Origin: Helichrysum umbraculigerum
Lineage: Eukaryota > Streptophyta > Magnoliopsida > Asterales > Asteraceae
DNA: 64,000 nucleotides
Assembly (NCBI GenBank): GCA_949592205.1
Contig: CATIUR010000003.1
Location: 144,313,259 to 144,377,258 of the forward strand
Direction: 5' to 3'
Positions 33,380-46,100 of the stretch are shown piece by piece (position 1 is the first letter of the stretch; each line of letters opens with the position of its first letter). The translations under genes and the position numbers were made by a program. Under the pieces are notes generated by a model. It saw only the letters and a list, made by a program, of their open reading frames with translations, was not told the origin of the DNA and searched no databases.

Positions 33380-36300
33380 TCAATTTAAGCAGCCCCAAAC
33401 TTCTTCTTCTTTAACGATGCCCAGCTCATTCTGCAATTCATATTTGTCACTGGATGGCAGATACCTATACTGTCTAGCAAGCCCTTCTTCAAGAATTGCC
33501 TTTCTCATCACTGAGTCTTTGGGAAGCACACTGACTATTCTGATGAGATGTACAAGTTGCTCATGGTCTATCTTTTCAAGTTTTGATTTTCTCTGGAAAC
33601 ACAACTTTCCATTGAAGTCTCTGTAGACAATCCCTTTCTCTCCTTCAGTAACTTCAGTACCCTCAACTCTTGGCACTCCATCAGAAATGGATAGGTTTAG
33701 CTTTCTGGTGTTTGGAATTCTAATGATTCTGTTGGTATCTGATCTATACCTTGGGCTTGGTGGCTGCACTATCTCCTCACCAAATATGATAGTGTCTTCT
33801 GGTCTAAGTAGCTGCAGATCCACCATTTTCTTGAACAGCCTGTCAATCTCAGTCAAGACTTCTTCTTTTGCAGCACTTGAGGAGTGACTGATAGCAAGTC
33901 TGATTTCATTCCATTCTTCTCTATGTAATTTGCAGACTTGATCGAGATTAATTGCTTGAGTTTCCAATCCTCTGTGGATAAGTAGCTGAGCTTGAGATTT
34001 GTTCTTAGGCTTTTTCAAGTTGACTTTGGTGATAGGAGCAGAATTTGATCTTCCAGTCATTCTGACGGCATATTTCTTCCTGTCAATCTCATCCAACATT
34101 TTATCCGCTGTTGTCTTTGCTCCCCCTTTCTTTTTCAACTTGCTGCCCTTTTTAGCTGCACAAAGCTCTTGTTGAAGATCAGATTCTTCAACATCTTGAA
34201 GGAGTTTAGACAACCTAAAATCTTCATCTTCTTGCTGTCTCTTTAAGAAGATTTCTCTCTATCTTTGTATAGCTTCATCTCCACTCAGTTTCAATAGATA
34301 AGCTCTATCAGAATCAGATTGTTCTTTCAACTTTCTTTTTCTTTCTTCTTCTTCTTTTGCATCTTGCTCAGCTTGAAACCTTAAGAGCATCTCCCTCTCT
34401 TGCTTCTGTCTTGCTCTTATTTTTCTTTCTATTCGCTGCTTTTCAGTTTCTTCAGGATGAGAACTTTCTGAAGTTGAATCAGATGACAAAAGGAGAGCAG
34501 GAATAGAAGAATCTGGATTTGTGATCTCTGGTTGTGAGTGGTGATATGTTGTTGTGGTTGTTGCTTCAGTTGGTGTAATGTCTGTGGGGATTGAGAGGGT
34601 GATCTGTGTTGTTGCTGTTGTTGTTGTTGTTGTGGTTGCTGGTGGAGTTGTTGTTGTTGTTGTTGTTGTGGTTGTGGTTGCTGGTGGAGTTGTTGTTGAT
34701 GGAGTTGTGATTGTGATTACTGGTGGAATTGTTGTTGGTGTTATGATTGCTATTGCTGGTGGAGCCTCAGATATGACAGTATCTGCTCGAGGCATTTCTG
34801 TTGCTGACTTAGGTTGTTCCAAGATGAACTTGAGATCGTACATGGTAGCTGATATCTCTTCCTCAGAGAAAGTTATCTTTTTATGCTTGGATGAAGTGGT
34901 CTCTGATGTAGGAGACTTGCTGGTGCTTTTTCTTTTGATCAGAACAGAAGAGATTGGTTACTGATCTTCCATCTGTTCATCAGTGTTTTCTTCTTTCTTA
35001 TCATCAGCGTCCCCTTCATTTTTCTTCTCCTCAATGCCAGTACCTTTATTATCAGTCTCATCATCCTTATCATCTTTCTCATTATCAGCACCATTTCCAT
35101 CATCTTTCTTTTCGTCAGTGTCATTTCCATTATTACCATCATTATCATCATCATCATCATCATCATCATCTCCTTCATCCATATTGACAACACCATCTTC
35201 TTGTTGTCTGTTCATCCATTCCCACCTCATCAGATCAAAGCTGGCTGACTCCTCCTTAACCTGTGCATTCTCATCAGCGGCCCACTCTCTAACTTTATAA
35301 TCATACAACCTTTGTTCATCTGAATGAAACTCAGGGAAAGCAACCACATCATCATTTTCTTCATCAACATCATCAGTGATATCCATATTATTCTTAGCAT
35401 CATCATTTTCATCATCACTTTTATTCTCAGCATCATCATTTTCATCCTCAACATCATCACTTTCATCATCTTCTTTATTCTCCCCCTCTGCCTCATGAAC
35501 GAAATTGATAATCTCAGCAAGTCGGTTACATATTTTCTTATGATCAGCATGCATAGTTTCTAAGCTATTGATGGTTCTTTCCTGATTGCCGACCATCATT
35601 GGAATTTCTTTCATAACTTTGTCAGTATGAATGATATAGTCCACAATAGAAGATGCCATCTCCTTTTGGTTTCCAGTGAGAGAAGATATTGCTTCATCAT
35701 GAGTTTTGAGGCAGATGCTGGTGAAAGTGAAGAGCTCAGAGAGGGATTTAGCATGAGTTTCCAGAAGTCGATAATGATCAATTTCAGCATTAGCAATTCT
35801 TTTAACCTTTTCACTGATCGACTCACTCCAGGAAGGAATGGGTTCATATACTGCTGCAAGAGAGTGAACTTTACTAGTGAGATCAGCTAGTTGGCTTGTT
35901 AGTGACTCCCTATCCTCAGTAAGCATTCGAATTTGTTGCTGAGAAGAGGAAATGTAGTCAAGCAGCAGTTTGTCTGTTGGTGAGGTGGTGGAGGTGGATG
36001 CATTGGTGGTTTGTGGTGATTTTTGAGCGACTGGAGATAATGGTGATGTTGGTTGTGGTTGAGATTGAATTTCAACTTCTGGTTAGGATGGTTGATCATC
36101 AGCATGTTGAGAGATGTTGTCACTGGATAGAGACATTGCATCTAATTCCTGGATGGGTGATGTTATGGTATCAGCAAGAGGATCAGTCGAGAGAGGTAGA
36201 GATGAAGTATCAGCATCATCTAGTTGCTGATTTACTGCTTGATGAATAGAATCATAGGATCGATGTTGCTGATCCTTATCAGATGAGGAGGTAGATGCAT

Positions 36301-37785
36301 CCATTGGCTGGGCTTCCTCAACATCATCAGCTTGTGTTTTAGCTGATGGATCATCAGAAACAGAAATGGCAACCTGTATCTCTCCCTGTGACTGGGGAGG
36401 GACATTGACAGTTGGTGCAGTGGAAGATGAGAGTTGGCCCGGGTCTGTAGCCAGTGATGTGTCATCAGCGATGGGTGTGTTATCACCCACTGATGACACT
36501 TGCCCTTTGACTGAAACATTATCCTTTTGTGAGGATAATGAGTGGCTGATGGGTTGACTCGATAAGAGGGTGTGGGTTGCACCCGAATCACTACTAACAA
36601 TGGGTTGAGCCATTGTAGTTGTCTGTAGGTTTCCCTTTTTAGAGTCACTGGACTTTTGTGAGTCTAGTGAAGCAGCTTTAGGCTCAGGTTGATCAAGAGT
36701 GCCCGCAGGGACTGAACGTTCAGTCGCTGCTTCACTCTTGGCGTCCTTAGACGTCTTTTTCTGACTCTGTCCCTGATCCTTTAATGTCAGGGACTTTAAC
36801 TTGATTTTCTTTGGAGCAGTTGGTGGTTTTTGTTTTGGTGGTTGATCAGCAGTAGTCACTGGGGGTGTGATCAGTGATGTGATCGATGGGGGGCAGAAGC
36901 AGACGGATGTACAGCTTGTAAAGGCTGGGGTGCAAGTATCCCCTTTGGTTTCATATAATCAGGGAGAAGCACAGTTGCATCTTTACTAAAAATTTGTTTC
37001 CCTATCAGAGTGGGTTCAAAACCTTTAAAAGAAACCCTATCATAGGCTTTGAACTGATCTTTAAAAACCAGTGAGAGAAACCTAGGATAGGAAACATATT
37101 TTGCTCTGGTAGGTTCACTGATTCTTAAAACAATATCATTAAAGATCACACTTGCATAGTCAACTTTTAAGGAGTTGACCAGTGACCAGCTTATCTGTGC
37201 TTCTAGGGAGTTGAATTGATCATAACTCCCTGTTTTTGTGCCCAAAGACTGAATAAAGTTTGAAAACAGGGCATTCCACACACCATCCATTTTAGATTTA
37301 TGAACAGTAGAGTACTTACGATTTCCACTGCTATCCGTAGTGTATTTGCAGTCAATCCCAGTGAGATACACTATGCCTCCTTTGGCATCTTCCTTGTCAG
37401 TCAGTGGGTCGTAAGTATCATGCTCAGGGAGTTATAAAATGGTACGGATGGTGTGTGCAGAAATAATTATTTCTTGACCTCCGTTATCGATGAAACCCTT
37501 GAGTTGTGAGGTACTATTAATGATTGAGTGAGTGCAGGTATACCAGAACTCACTTAACCATTCTGGATTCATTTCTCCAAGTGATAACGTGAGAGCAGGG
37601 AGAATAAAGTGGTTTTTCAAAAAGCTTATTACCTCCGCATACTCAGGTTTAGGGCAAGAAATATTACCCAAATAGTTTAATTTTGGAACTGTAATGACAG
37701 AATCTTCACTTACTGCAGAGGCTCGAAGAGCTTTAATCTCTGTAGCAGTTGTGTATGTATTATTGAAAAATTTTGATTTAGACAT
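33380..37785 (-). pseudogene. ORF3 of element G (large protein downstream of gag), damaged
   Basis: About 1470 codons starting MSKSKFFNN (37785). Domains in order: a globular N-terminal half (FWYTCTHSIINSTSQLKGF, VIFNDIVLRISEPTRAKYVSYPRF), a Ser/Thr/Pro/Gln-rich linker, a helical segment (35950-35550), an Asp/Glu-rich run (35480-35000), a Thr-rich run (34590-34730), a charged helix (EKQRIERKIRARQKQEREM) and a C-terminal globular part with DFNGKLCFQRKSK. All pieces share one frame except a slip in a C/G run near 36885-36890. In-frame stops: 37432-37434, 36083-36085, 34958-34960, 34259-34261. No intron is needed. Unknown function; from memory similar proteins are common as 'hypothetical' in Asteraceae retroelements. 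The N-terminal layout recalls ORF3 of element I. Confidence 0.7.
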
Positions 37786-38389
37786 TACAGATCCTTTGGA
37801 AAACTTGTTTTCGCCCTTGATATTAGGGTTTTTTGAAAACAGGGGGTTTTTGAAAATTAGGAAAGCGTAAAAGTGACAAGTCACTGATTTGTGAGTTTAA
37901 ATAGAGTACGCTTTGCTAATGATCGTGTGAACGAAACTACGGCGACGTGGATGGTCGTGGTGGAAGTGGTAGAGGCATAGGGGGTTATGGTGGTAGAGAG
38001 TGGTGGCATTAATGGTGATGGGAGTGGTGTGCCGGAAAAGTGCGCTGACGTAGGAGAGAGAATGTCAGAAGCGCGAGATATTTTCGTTACACCAACAAAT
38101 ATTTAATTTGAAATCTGTTAAATTAAATACAAAAAGTATTAATTATAACGAATGTTTGTCGATTTGATATACCACCATTAAATGATACATCAGGGAGTCC
38201 CTAATGTATTTAATCAATAAATTGATTACCCACCGAAAATGAAACATAAGTATTAAGAGAAAATAAGAATGATTTTCTATCTGGTTGAGATTTTGTCTCC
38301 CTGATTTAGACACAACTTAGAATACTGAATAAATCAGAGAGATGTGGTCGTGACCCAGATATGAACCAAGGTTATTATTCAGAAATACT

Positions 38390-38391
<2 letters not shown>

Positions 38392-38449
<58 letters not shown>
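38392..38449. repeat. (TA)n microsatellite in element G
   Basis: About 29 uninterrupted TA units in the gap between gag and ORF3, where a pol region would be expected. Confidence 0.95.
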
Positions 38450-38451
<2 letters not shown>

Positions 38452-39340
38452 AAAAAAATGAGTACAAATTATGTTGTATATAAGTTGAAATATCATATCA
38501 TTAGCTTTTCTTTCACTGGTCGAGTTACAACTTAGAATACTAACAAGATCAGTTTAGAGAAAAGATAAATCAATAATATAAAACATAATATGAAAACATA
38601 ACGAATACTCATCTAGAGAGAGACATATGTTTAGTTCAAACGATGAACCCATTCAGATATGGGTTCATAATGACCAAGCCTGGGATTAGGCTTCTACTGA
38701 TTGGGATAAATCGTTTCTGAATGCTCACTGATGGTTTGATGTTTTGAAATAGGTAGAGCAGAGCATTCAGAAGACAAGTGCTGTCTTTCACCACATTTGT
38801 AACATTTTTTGTTAACATGACTGGCCTGTTTGACTTTCCTTGTTTTAAGTTGCTGATCTGACACAATCAAACAACTTTTCTTGCTGATTTTTACTTCCTG
38901 CATCTTTGACTTAAGGTCACTGATAGATGTTGTTTCAGTGACAGACACAGTGTCAGTAAAGTTGCTGATCATTATTTGATTATCAGCAATGGTTTTGATG
39001 AGATGTGAAGTTACTGATGATTTGACAGTTTTCAAAACATTCATCTCATCATTACCATTTAAGACATCATTATCTTCAGTGACCAACTTGCTTTTAGTAA
39101 AATAGTTTGGTCGTGGCTCACTGAAGATGGAGATAGGTTCAAATACGGCTTCTGAAAAATTACCCTTGGGATAAAAAACAGGGTCAACCATTGTTGAGTC
39201 AGCGAGGGATGCATCATATTCATAATCTCCTCCCAAAATAGCTTTAACTTGTTTTGGAATTTGATTATTTACGCATTGATTGACCTTATCATTTGACTTA
39301 CACCAAAATTCCATGACTTTTTTAAGTTGTTGAAATTGTG

Positions 39341-39918
39341 TGTTGGAACATAGTTTGTGACAACAGATCTAGCTTGAAATAGGACTGGTGTAATTATTAT
39401 TATGTTTGTACATTGATTTAGATTTGTAAATGAATATTTGTTTTGTTAGTAATATTCGTTAAACATATTATTGTGTTAAGTTGGACGAATGTTAAATACG
39501 AAATAAATACATTCTGTGCGAGTCGAGTTCTCAGGTCGCGAACCTTGCGAGCCGAGATGAGAACTGAACTCGTGGAAGTCAGTAGCGAGTCGAGCTTGGT
39601 AATGGGCTTGGGCTGCAAGGCGAGTTGGGCTGAACTCGCAGGCCCATGCGAGCCGAGCCGAAACCAGACTATATAATGTTTTTCATTCGGTGAAAAAACA
39701 TAACTTTTGGCATTCGATACTCTCAATCTGCGAACTCAGAAAACCAGAGAAAACTTATACCTAACGGCTAGGCTTTGACGTTTTATCGTTTAAAGTTAAG
39801 CTTTAATATACGCAATTACGAACATATTCGTTGTTAGTAAGATAACACCATATTGAGGGATTCCGCACCTTAATACTACAGATAACGAAGTTATCGATCC
39901 TAGAACTAGGGACTTACA
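39341..39918 (+). repeat. 5' LTR of element I
   Basis: 578 bp. It contains repeated TGCGAGTCGAG-like words (39517-39665). Near its end are two short palindromes, GATAAC-GAA-GTTATC (39881-39895) and CCTAG-AA-CTAGG (39899-39910). Confidence 0.95.
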
Positions 39919-39920
39919 TC

Positions 39921-39932
39921 TGGTATCAGAGC
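39921..39932 (+). other. Primer binding site of element I
   Basis: TGGTATCAGAGC, complementary to initiator methionine tRNA, two bases after the LTR. Confidence 0.92.
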
Positions 39933-40124
39933 TTTCGGGCTAAATACGAGTGTGTTCATAAGTTTTAGAGGTGATTGCGTTGTGATTCGGATCGTTTATC
40001 TGTGCAAAAGTACATACTAACGATCAAAATCACTCTCTGGACGTTTTAGGGTTAGTTTACGGTCGAAATTTCCTGTTTCAATCGTAAAAATACCTTAAAC
40101 ATTCGTTTTCGGGTTTACAGCCGT

Positions 40125-40350
40125 TTCGCGAGTCGAGATTAGGGTTCCAGCTTCGCCTGCGAACCGAGTTGAACTTGCGAGTCGAGCTTAAGCTTGCGAG
40201 TCGAACTTATCTGCGAATCGAGACCACCTGCGAAACCAAATCACTTGCGAATCGACATCTTTAGCGATCCGAACTGAGGCTTGCGAATCGACATATTCTG
40301 CGAGTAGGGCTGAGATTGCGAGTTGAGCTGAGATTGCGAGTTGAGTTTTC
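40125..40350 (+). repeat. Leader array of GCGAGTCGA words in element I
   Basis: A dozen or so variants of TTGCGA(G/A)(T/C)CGA spaced by 10-25 nt fill the untranslated leader between the primer site and gag. The same word occurs in the LTRs and again at 48075-48715. Confidence 0.85.
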
Positions 40351-40386
40351 TGAATTCGCTAAACAGTTTAATTTTACGTTTTTAAG

Positions 40387-43161
40387 ATGTCTGACTTAAG
40401 TAGAATGATCGAAATGGACCATGAGGTGAGAAAATCAAACGTTCCACCTAAGTTGTTGAGGATCGAGGATTACTACAATTGGAAGGACAGATTTGAATCT
40501 TACTGTAGATTCCATGACCTGTCAATCTGGATGTGTATCAAGAGTGGATACACTGCACCTACTCAAACTGTTCAAAATGCTACTGTGGTTCTTACCTATC
40601 CGAACATGAGTGATCAACAGAAGGAAGCTTACAGAAATGAAAATAAAGCACATTCATGCATAAAGATGTGTCTTCCTAAAGAGATCGCTCATCAACTGAA
40701 GTCTTTTCATACTGCTAGAATGCTCTGGGAAGCTCTAGAGAAAAGAGGTGAGGGAAGTCCACAAGTGAGAGCTGGTAAGAGGAGTCTTCTCAAAAAGCAG
40801 TTTACTATGTTTAAAGCTTTAAAAGGAGAAGATCTTGATGCCTATGTCACATGTTTCTACCATCTGCTAAGTGAACTGGAATACCATGAGATTGTTGAAG
40901 AAGAAGCAGCTAAAACCGACAAGTTTCTTGAGGGTTTGCCTTCTAAATGGGAAATGTATGGCGTTATGATTAAGGATAACGAAACCAGGTATTCTACTAT
41001 GACCTTAGAGCAAGTCATTGACAAGCTGAAAGGTTATGATTTCTCCAGAAAGTCAAGTGATAGTGATTCTTATCAGGTTCAGAACCCTGGGTTATATCAT
41101 GGAAAGACAAATCTTTCGACTGCGTCCTCTAGTTCGACAACTGCACTGTTAGTTGGTGATACTGGTGAAAATGGAGAAATGATTTCTGAAGATCTGTGCT
41201 TTATTTCCTCCTCTAGTGATGAGACAAAGGGAAAGAATTCTGAGAAGTCACCTCAAGAGCATCAGAAGATGCCTATGAGTGTGAAATCTGCTGAACAGCA
41301 ACTGTCCGTTCTTGCTTCCTTTGTGGCATCATATGAAAATTACATAGAGGGAAAGATCAATGATCCTGTTCTATTTGACGAGGATTATGAACAGATAGAT
41401 CCGGATTATGTTGAGGAATTGGAACTTCAAGAGATGTTAGCATTAGTTTCAAGAAAAGTTAAAAATTTCCTCAAGAGAACTGGTAGAAAGGTGTTGGGCA
41501 ATAGATCAGGGTTTGATAAAACCAAGGTCAGATGCTTTAACTGTCAGGGTATTGGTCATTTTGCTAGAGAATGCCAAAGACCTAAAGTAGAAGCACAAGG
41601 AAAACAAGGTTCGGGAAGTACTCTTGCTTCCAAAGCCTTAGTGGTAAAGCAGTTAGATGGCTCTTATGATTGGCAAGCTCATTCTGAGGAAGCCTTGATT
41701 GCCGAGATTGAAGAGACAGCTGCTGGATCAGTGTCCTACATGCCCACTGATATGGAACAGAGAGTAGAGGTGCCTGAGTCTGAAGTGAAGGCAAGTGATG
41801 ATGACGTGCTATGTATGGATTCAACTCCAGATATGAGTCCTGAAGAATTCGTGGCACGCATGGCTGAAGTACAAACTGACAAGAAGAAGGTATGTTTAGA
41901 TATTCTTAATCTTGCTGATGTTTGTTACTTGGTTACTGATTTACAATCTCAGAATAGTGTTTTAACTGTGTCAAATAGCAATCTGTCATCACAATTGAAT
42001 GTGGATAAGGAATCCTATAAGACTATTAGATCTGAACTTGATCAAGCCATTATGGATATTCGTAGATTAAGTGATGATAAACAGGCCTTAAAAGATAAAA
42101 TTAAGTCTGATGCTTCAGATAGAACAAAACTTAGAGATACCATAAGTGAAAAATCTGTTATTATAGATGGTCTCTATATGAATATTAAAGACTTAAATGA
42201 GACAATTGCTAGTAAGGATCAGGAAATAGTGAATCTTAATTTAAGATTAGTTGAGCAAAACCGTAAACTTGAGAATTTTAGGACATCTCAAATGGATAAA
42301 ATGTTAGATGCTCAACGAAGTGTAAAGGACAAAACTGGAATAGGTTACAATGATGTATCCCCTCCATTTAATGCCAATTACACCCCTATTCCTGAAGATT
42401 CTGAAATGGCTGATGTTAATCCTGAGATTACAGTAATTGATAAACCTGAACAGTCAGGGGCACAGAAGGATGTTATTAAGAACCAATCATCGGATAATAG
42501 TAAGGTGTCTCATTTCACCAAAATACATTTTGTATCGGGTGGAGTGATTAACGATGTTAAGACTGATGATAAGGTTAATAAGGAACAAATACCTGAATCT
42601 TTAGTGCCTAAGACTCCGAGTGGTAATGCAAAAGTTCCTAAATCACGCAAGCAGATGTCATGCTTCAAGTGTCGCCAAAAGGGACACGTGGCTTCGTGTT
42701 GTCCTAACAAAAAGTCTGAAACACCACATAAGCTTGTGATTGATGAAAAGACACAGACCGACTCTAGTATGACTGTAGATGGGTTAGATACCAAACCTAA
42801 GTTAGGTAATAAACCTGTTAACATTCTTAAAAGAGACGGTAAACATAGTGTCTCCCCACCTAAACCTAAACGGCCATATACTCAAAGTGATAATTCTGTC
42901 TATAAGACTAGGGATGTGACACCGTCGAGGTTTAGAACTCCAAGTAGAGGCCATAGTCATTATGAGAGTGGTACTACTTCGCGATCACATGAGTTTAATT
43001 ATAATTATCATAATAGAGCTCATAATTATGTGCCTAGGAGGTTATCCTCAAATTCACCTCTTAAGGCTGATCGTTCACAAACTCAAGCTACTTCGAAAGT
43101 AACCAAAGCTCCTGATGGGAAGGATGGTTATTTTAAAGAACTTAAGTTTGTTGATGATTAG
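40387..43161 (+). CDS. Gag polyprotein of Copia element I, intact
   Basis: Uninterrupted 924 residues. Residues about 15-220 form a Copia gag/UBN2-like domain (YYNWKDRFESYC, RMLWEALEKRG, FLEGLPSKWEMY). First zinc knuckle at C383 (CFNCQGIGHFAREC). Residues about 490-640 are a long heptad-like helix (SNSNLSSQL, LDQAIMDIRRLSDDKQALKDKI). A second zinc knuckle starts at C759 (CFKCRQKGHVASCC), then a basic Ser/Arg-rich tail. Known role: RNA packaging and capsid-like particle assembly in the cytoplasm. At 924 residues it is longer than a typical Copia gag. Gag ends at a TAG (43159-43161); pol resumes in the +1 frame. Confidence 0.88.
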   Translation: MSDLSRMIEMDHEVRKSNVPPKLLRIEDYYNWKDRFESYCRFHDLSIWMCIKSGYTAPTQTVQNATVVLTYPNMSDQQKEAYRNENKAHSCIKMCLPKEIAHQLKSFHTARMLWEALEKRGEGSPQVRAGKRSLLKKQFTMFKALKGEDLDAYVTCFYHLLSELEYHEIVEEEAAKTDKFLEGLPSKWEMYGVMIKDNETRYSTMTLEQVIDKLKGYDFSRKSSDSDSYQVQNPGLYHGKTNLSTASSSSTTALLVGDTGENGEMISEDLCFISSSSDETKGKNSEKSPQEHQKMPMSVKSAEQQLSVLASFVASYENYIEGKINDPVLFDEDYEQIDPDYVEELELQEMLALVSRKVKNFLKRTGRKVLGNRSGFDKTKVRCFNCQGIGHFARECQRPKVEAQGKQGSGSTLASKALVVKQLDGSYDWQAHSEEALIAEIEETAAGSVSYMPTDMEQRVEVPESEVKASDDDVLCMDSTPDMSPEEFVARMAEVQTDKKKVCLDILNLADVCYLVTDLQSQNSVLTVSNSNLSSQLNVDKESYKTIRSELDQAIMDIRRLSDDKQALKDKIKSDASDRTKLRDTISEKSVIIDGLYMNIKDLNETIASKDQEIVNLNLRLVEQNRKLENFRTSQMDKMLDAQRSVKDKTGIGYNDVSPPFNANYTPIPEDSEMADVNPEITVIDKPEQSGAQKDVIKNQSSDNSKVSHFTKIHFVSGGVINDVKTDDKVNKEQIPESLVPKTPSGNAKVPKSRKQMSCFKCRQKGHVASCCPNKKSETPHKLVIDEKTQTDSSMTVDGLDTKPKLGNKPVNILKRDGKHSVSPPKPKRPYTQSDNSVYKTRDVTPSRFRTPSRGHSHYESGTTSRSHEFNYNYHNRAHNYVPRRLSSNSPLKADRSQTQATSKVTKAPDGKDGYFKELKFVDD

Positions 43162-43195
43162 GGACAAACGAAGACCGTAATGGCTTGGGTCCCTC

Positions 43196-46100
43196 TTGAT
43201 AACTGATTATGTTTTGTGTTATGTGCAGGAGCCTGCTGTGAACAAGGACAGCTGGTGGTATGTAGACAGTGGATTCTCGAGGCACATGACCGGAGAAAGA
43301 AGTCTACTGAAGGACTTCAAGGAGAGTCTCAAGCAAAAAGTAAATTTTGCAGGAGATAAAGGAGGAGTAATTTCTGGAAAAGGAAAAGTTTCAAATGGAA
43401 CTTTGACTCTTGAGGATGTGAACTATGTTGAAGAACTAACTCACAACCTAGTGAGTGTTTCCCAAGTCTGTGATAAAGGTCATCCAGTTTATTTTAATGA
43501 AAAGGAGGCTTTAGTCCTGAAGCCAGGTTTCAAAATTCCTGATAAATGGATATTGATGAGGGCGCCAAGGAAGAAGGACATCTATGCTATCAACATGGGT
43601 GTTCCCAACTCTTCAATGGTGTCTACCTGTTTATTATCCAAGGCTTCGGAAACAGACGCATTGTTATGGCATAGGAGAATGGCACACCTGAACTGGAGAA
43701 AGATGAATTATATAACCAAAAATGGTTTGGTTCTAGGTGTACCACAAAAACGTTTCGAGTCTGAGGATAAGTGTGTTCCTTGCATGAAAGGAAAGCAGCA
43801 CAAGAAATCACACAGACCTAAGACTGAAAACTCTATCTCCTCGCCATTTGAATTGCTACATATGGATCTCTTTGGCCCTATAAGCAAGAGAAGTCTAGGC
43901 GGCAAATGGTACTGTTTGGTTGTCACAGATGATTATTCTAGATTCTCATGGGTATTCTTTTTGGGATCAAAGGATGAAACTCCTGGAATTCTAATTGAGT
44001 TCTTTGATCTAGTAGAGAATGTCTATAAAAAGAGAGTGAAGCGTATTCATAGTGACAATGGAACAGAATTTAAGAATTCAACGTTGAATATCTATTGCTT
44101 AAGCAAAGGGATATTACATCAATTCAGTGCACCTTATGAACCTCAACAGAATGGTGTTGCTGAAAGGAAAAATAGAACGTTGATTGAAGCTGCAAGAACA
44201 ATGCTTGCTGATTCAAAGCTTCCGGTCATCTTTTGGGCAGAAGCAGTGAATACAGCATGTTATGTTCTTAATAGAGTTCTTACGGTTAAAAGACATAACA
44301 AGACTTGTTATGAGCTTTTAAACAATAAGAAACCAAACTTAAAAGGGTTTGAACCCTTTGGAGTTTCATGCACTATATTAAAGACTGGGCATCAAGCAAA
44401 ATTTGGTGAGAAGGCTGACGAAGGATTTTTCCTAGGTTATATGCCCAATTCGCCAAACAAGAGAGTCTTTAATAAAGTCACAGGACGTTTAGAGGTAGTT
44501 TATAATATTGAAGTTACGAGCTACTCACCAGATGTTCATAAGGGATTAGATTGGCAATTTGATTATTCTGATCTTTTTGCATCATTTAAAGTTCCTATTA
44601 GTGACTATGTCAGCGATTCAGAGATAGATGAACATTTAGTGTCTGAAGATGTTGATACTGGTCATGCTTCAACATCAAGTGTTAAACAGTCTGGAATTAA
44701 GACTAATGTTGACTCAGATAAAGCTTCTACAAGTGAGTCACAACAACCTTCAGAGGATAAGTCTCAAGAAGCAGAAGATCTTGATGATCTTCCTACAAAG
44801 TTTGATGATATACTTACTCCTTTGAAACACTTAAGGATATCTTCTGCTCGTACGGAAGATGTACCTTCATTGGAAGAGATTGGTACTAACTTAGAAGATG
44901 AGATTCCGGTTGAGCCTGTTGTTTCAACTAGAACGAGTAAGAATCATCCCGTTGAAAATATCATCGGTGATATTAATACTCCGGTTCAAACTAGGCATCA
45001 ATCCAGAGCTAGTACGTCTGAGAATTTAGAATACCAAAGCTTGTATACTGCAATGAAAGAGACAGGGATTCCTAATCAATGTCTATATTCATGCTTTATC
45101 TCACAAGTCGAGCCTAAAAATGTTCAAATAGCTTTAAAAGAAAGCTCGTGGGTAGAAGCAATGCAAGAAGAACTATCTCAGTTCTCTAAATTACAAGTAT
45201 GGGAGTTGGTTGACCTACCAAAGGGAGAATATCCAATTGGAACTAGATGGGTATTTAAGTGCAAGAGAGATGATAAAGGAATCGTTACTCGCAATAAAGC
45301 TCGTCTGGTGGTATAAGGTTTTAATCAACAAGAAGGTATTGACTACAATGAAGTGTTTGCACCAGTTGCTAGGCTAGAAGCAATTAGAGTATTCTTAGCA
45401 TTCGCATCATATTTTGGTATAAAAGTGTATCAGTTGGATGTTAAGAGTGCCTTTTTGTATGGCAAAGTGGAAGAATTGGTGTATGTTTCACAACCGCCAG
45501 GGTTTGCTGATCCTGAGTATCCTGATAGAGTATATCGTTTGAATAAGGCTCTATATGGATTACATCAAGCACCTAGGGCATGGTATGGAACACTATCAAC
45601 GTATCTACTTGAGAATGGATTTACAAGAGGATCGATTGATAGTACACTGTTTGTGAAGTGGAAAAAGAAAGACTTTCTTCTCGTGCAAGTTTATGTTGAT
45701 GACATTATCTTTGGATCATCTGATGAAAAGATGTGTCAAGAATTCGAACAAGTTATGAGAAAAAGGTTTGAAATGTCTGCAATGGGAGAATTGAATTTCT
45801 TCTTAGGATTACAAGTTGATCAAAAGAAGGATGGATTCTTTATTCATCAATCTAAATATACATATGAGCTATTATAACGTTTTAAGATGGATGAAAGTAA
45901 GATCTACAATACTCCAATTCCAGTCAATCATGAACTAGGTCCAGATACATCGAGTGATGGCGATGTGGATCCAACTCTTTATAGAGCCATGATCGGATCA
46001 CTAATGTATCTAACAGCCTCTAGGCCTGACATAATGTTTGCTGTCTGTTTATGCGCAAGATATCAGGCTAATCCGAAAGAGTCACATATGCAAGCTGTTA

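Noticed and set aside
34554..35300. Plus-strand frames rich in Val/Gly and Ser/Leu over the ORF3 region of element G
   Set aside because: They are the antisense of Thr-rich and Asp/Glu-rich repeats in ORF3; their composition is set by the repeat, not by a gene.
39418..39726. Minus-strand frame in the Copia I LTR, repeated at 53261-53461
   Set aside because: It lies wholly in both LTRs, opposite to the element's sense, and is created by the GCGAGTCGA words. No domain.
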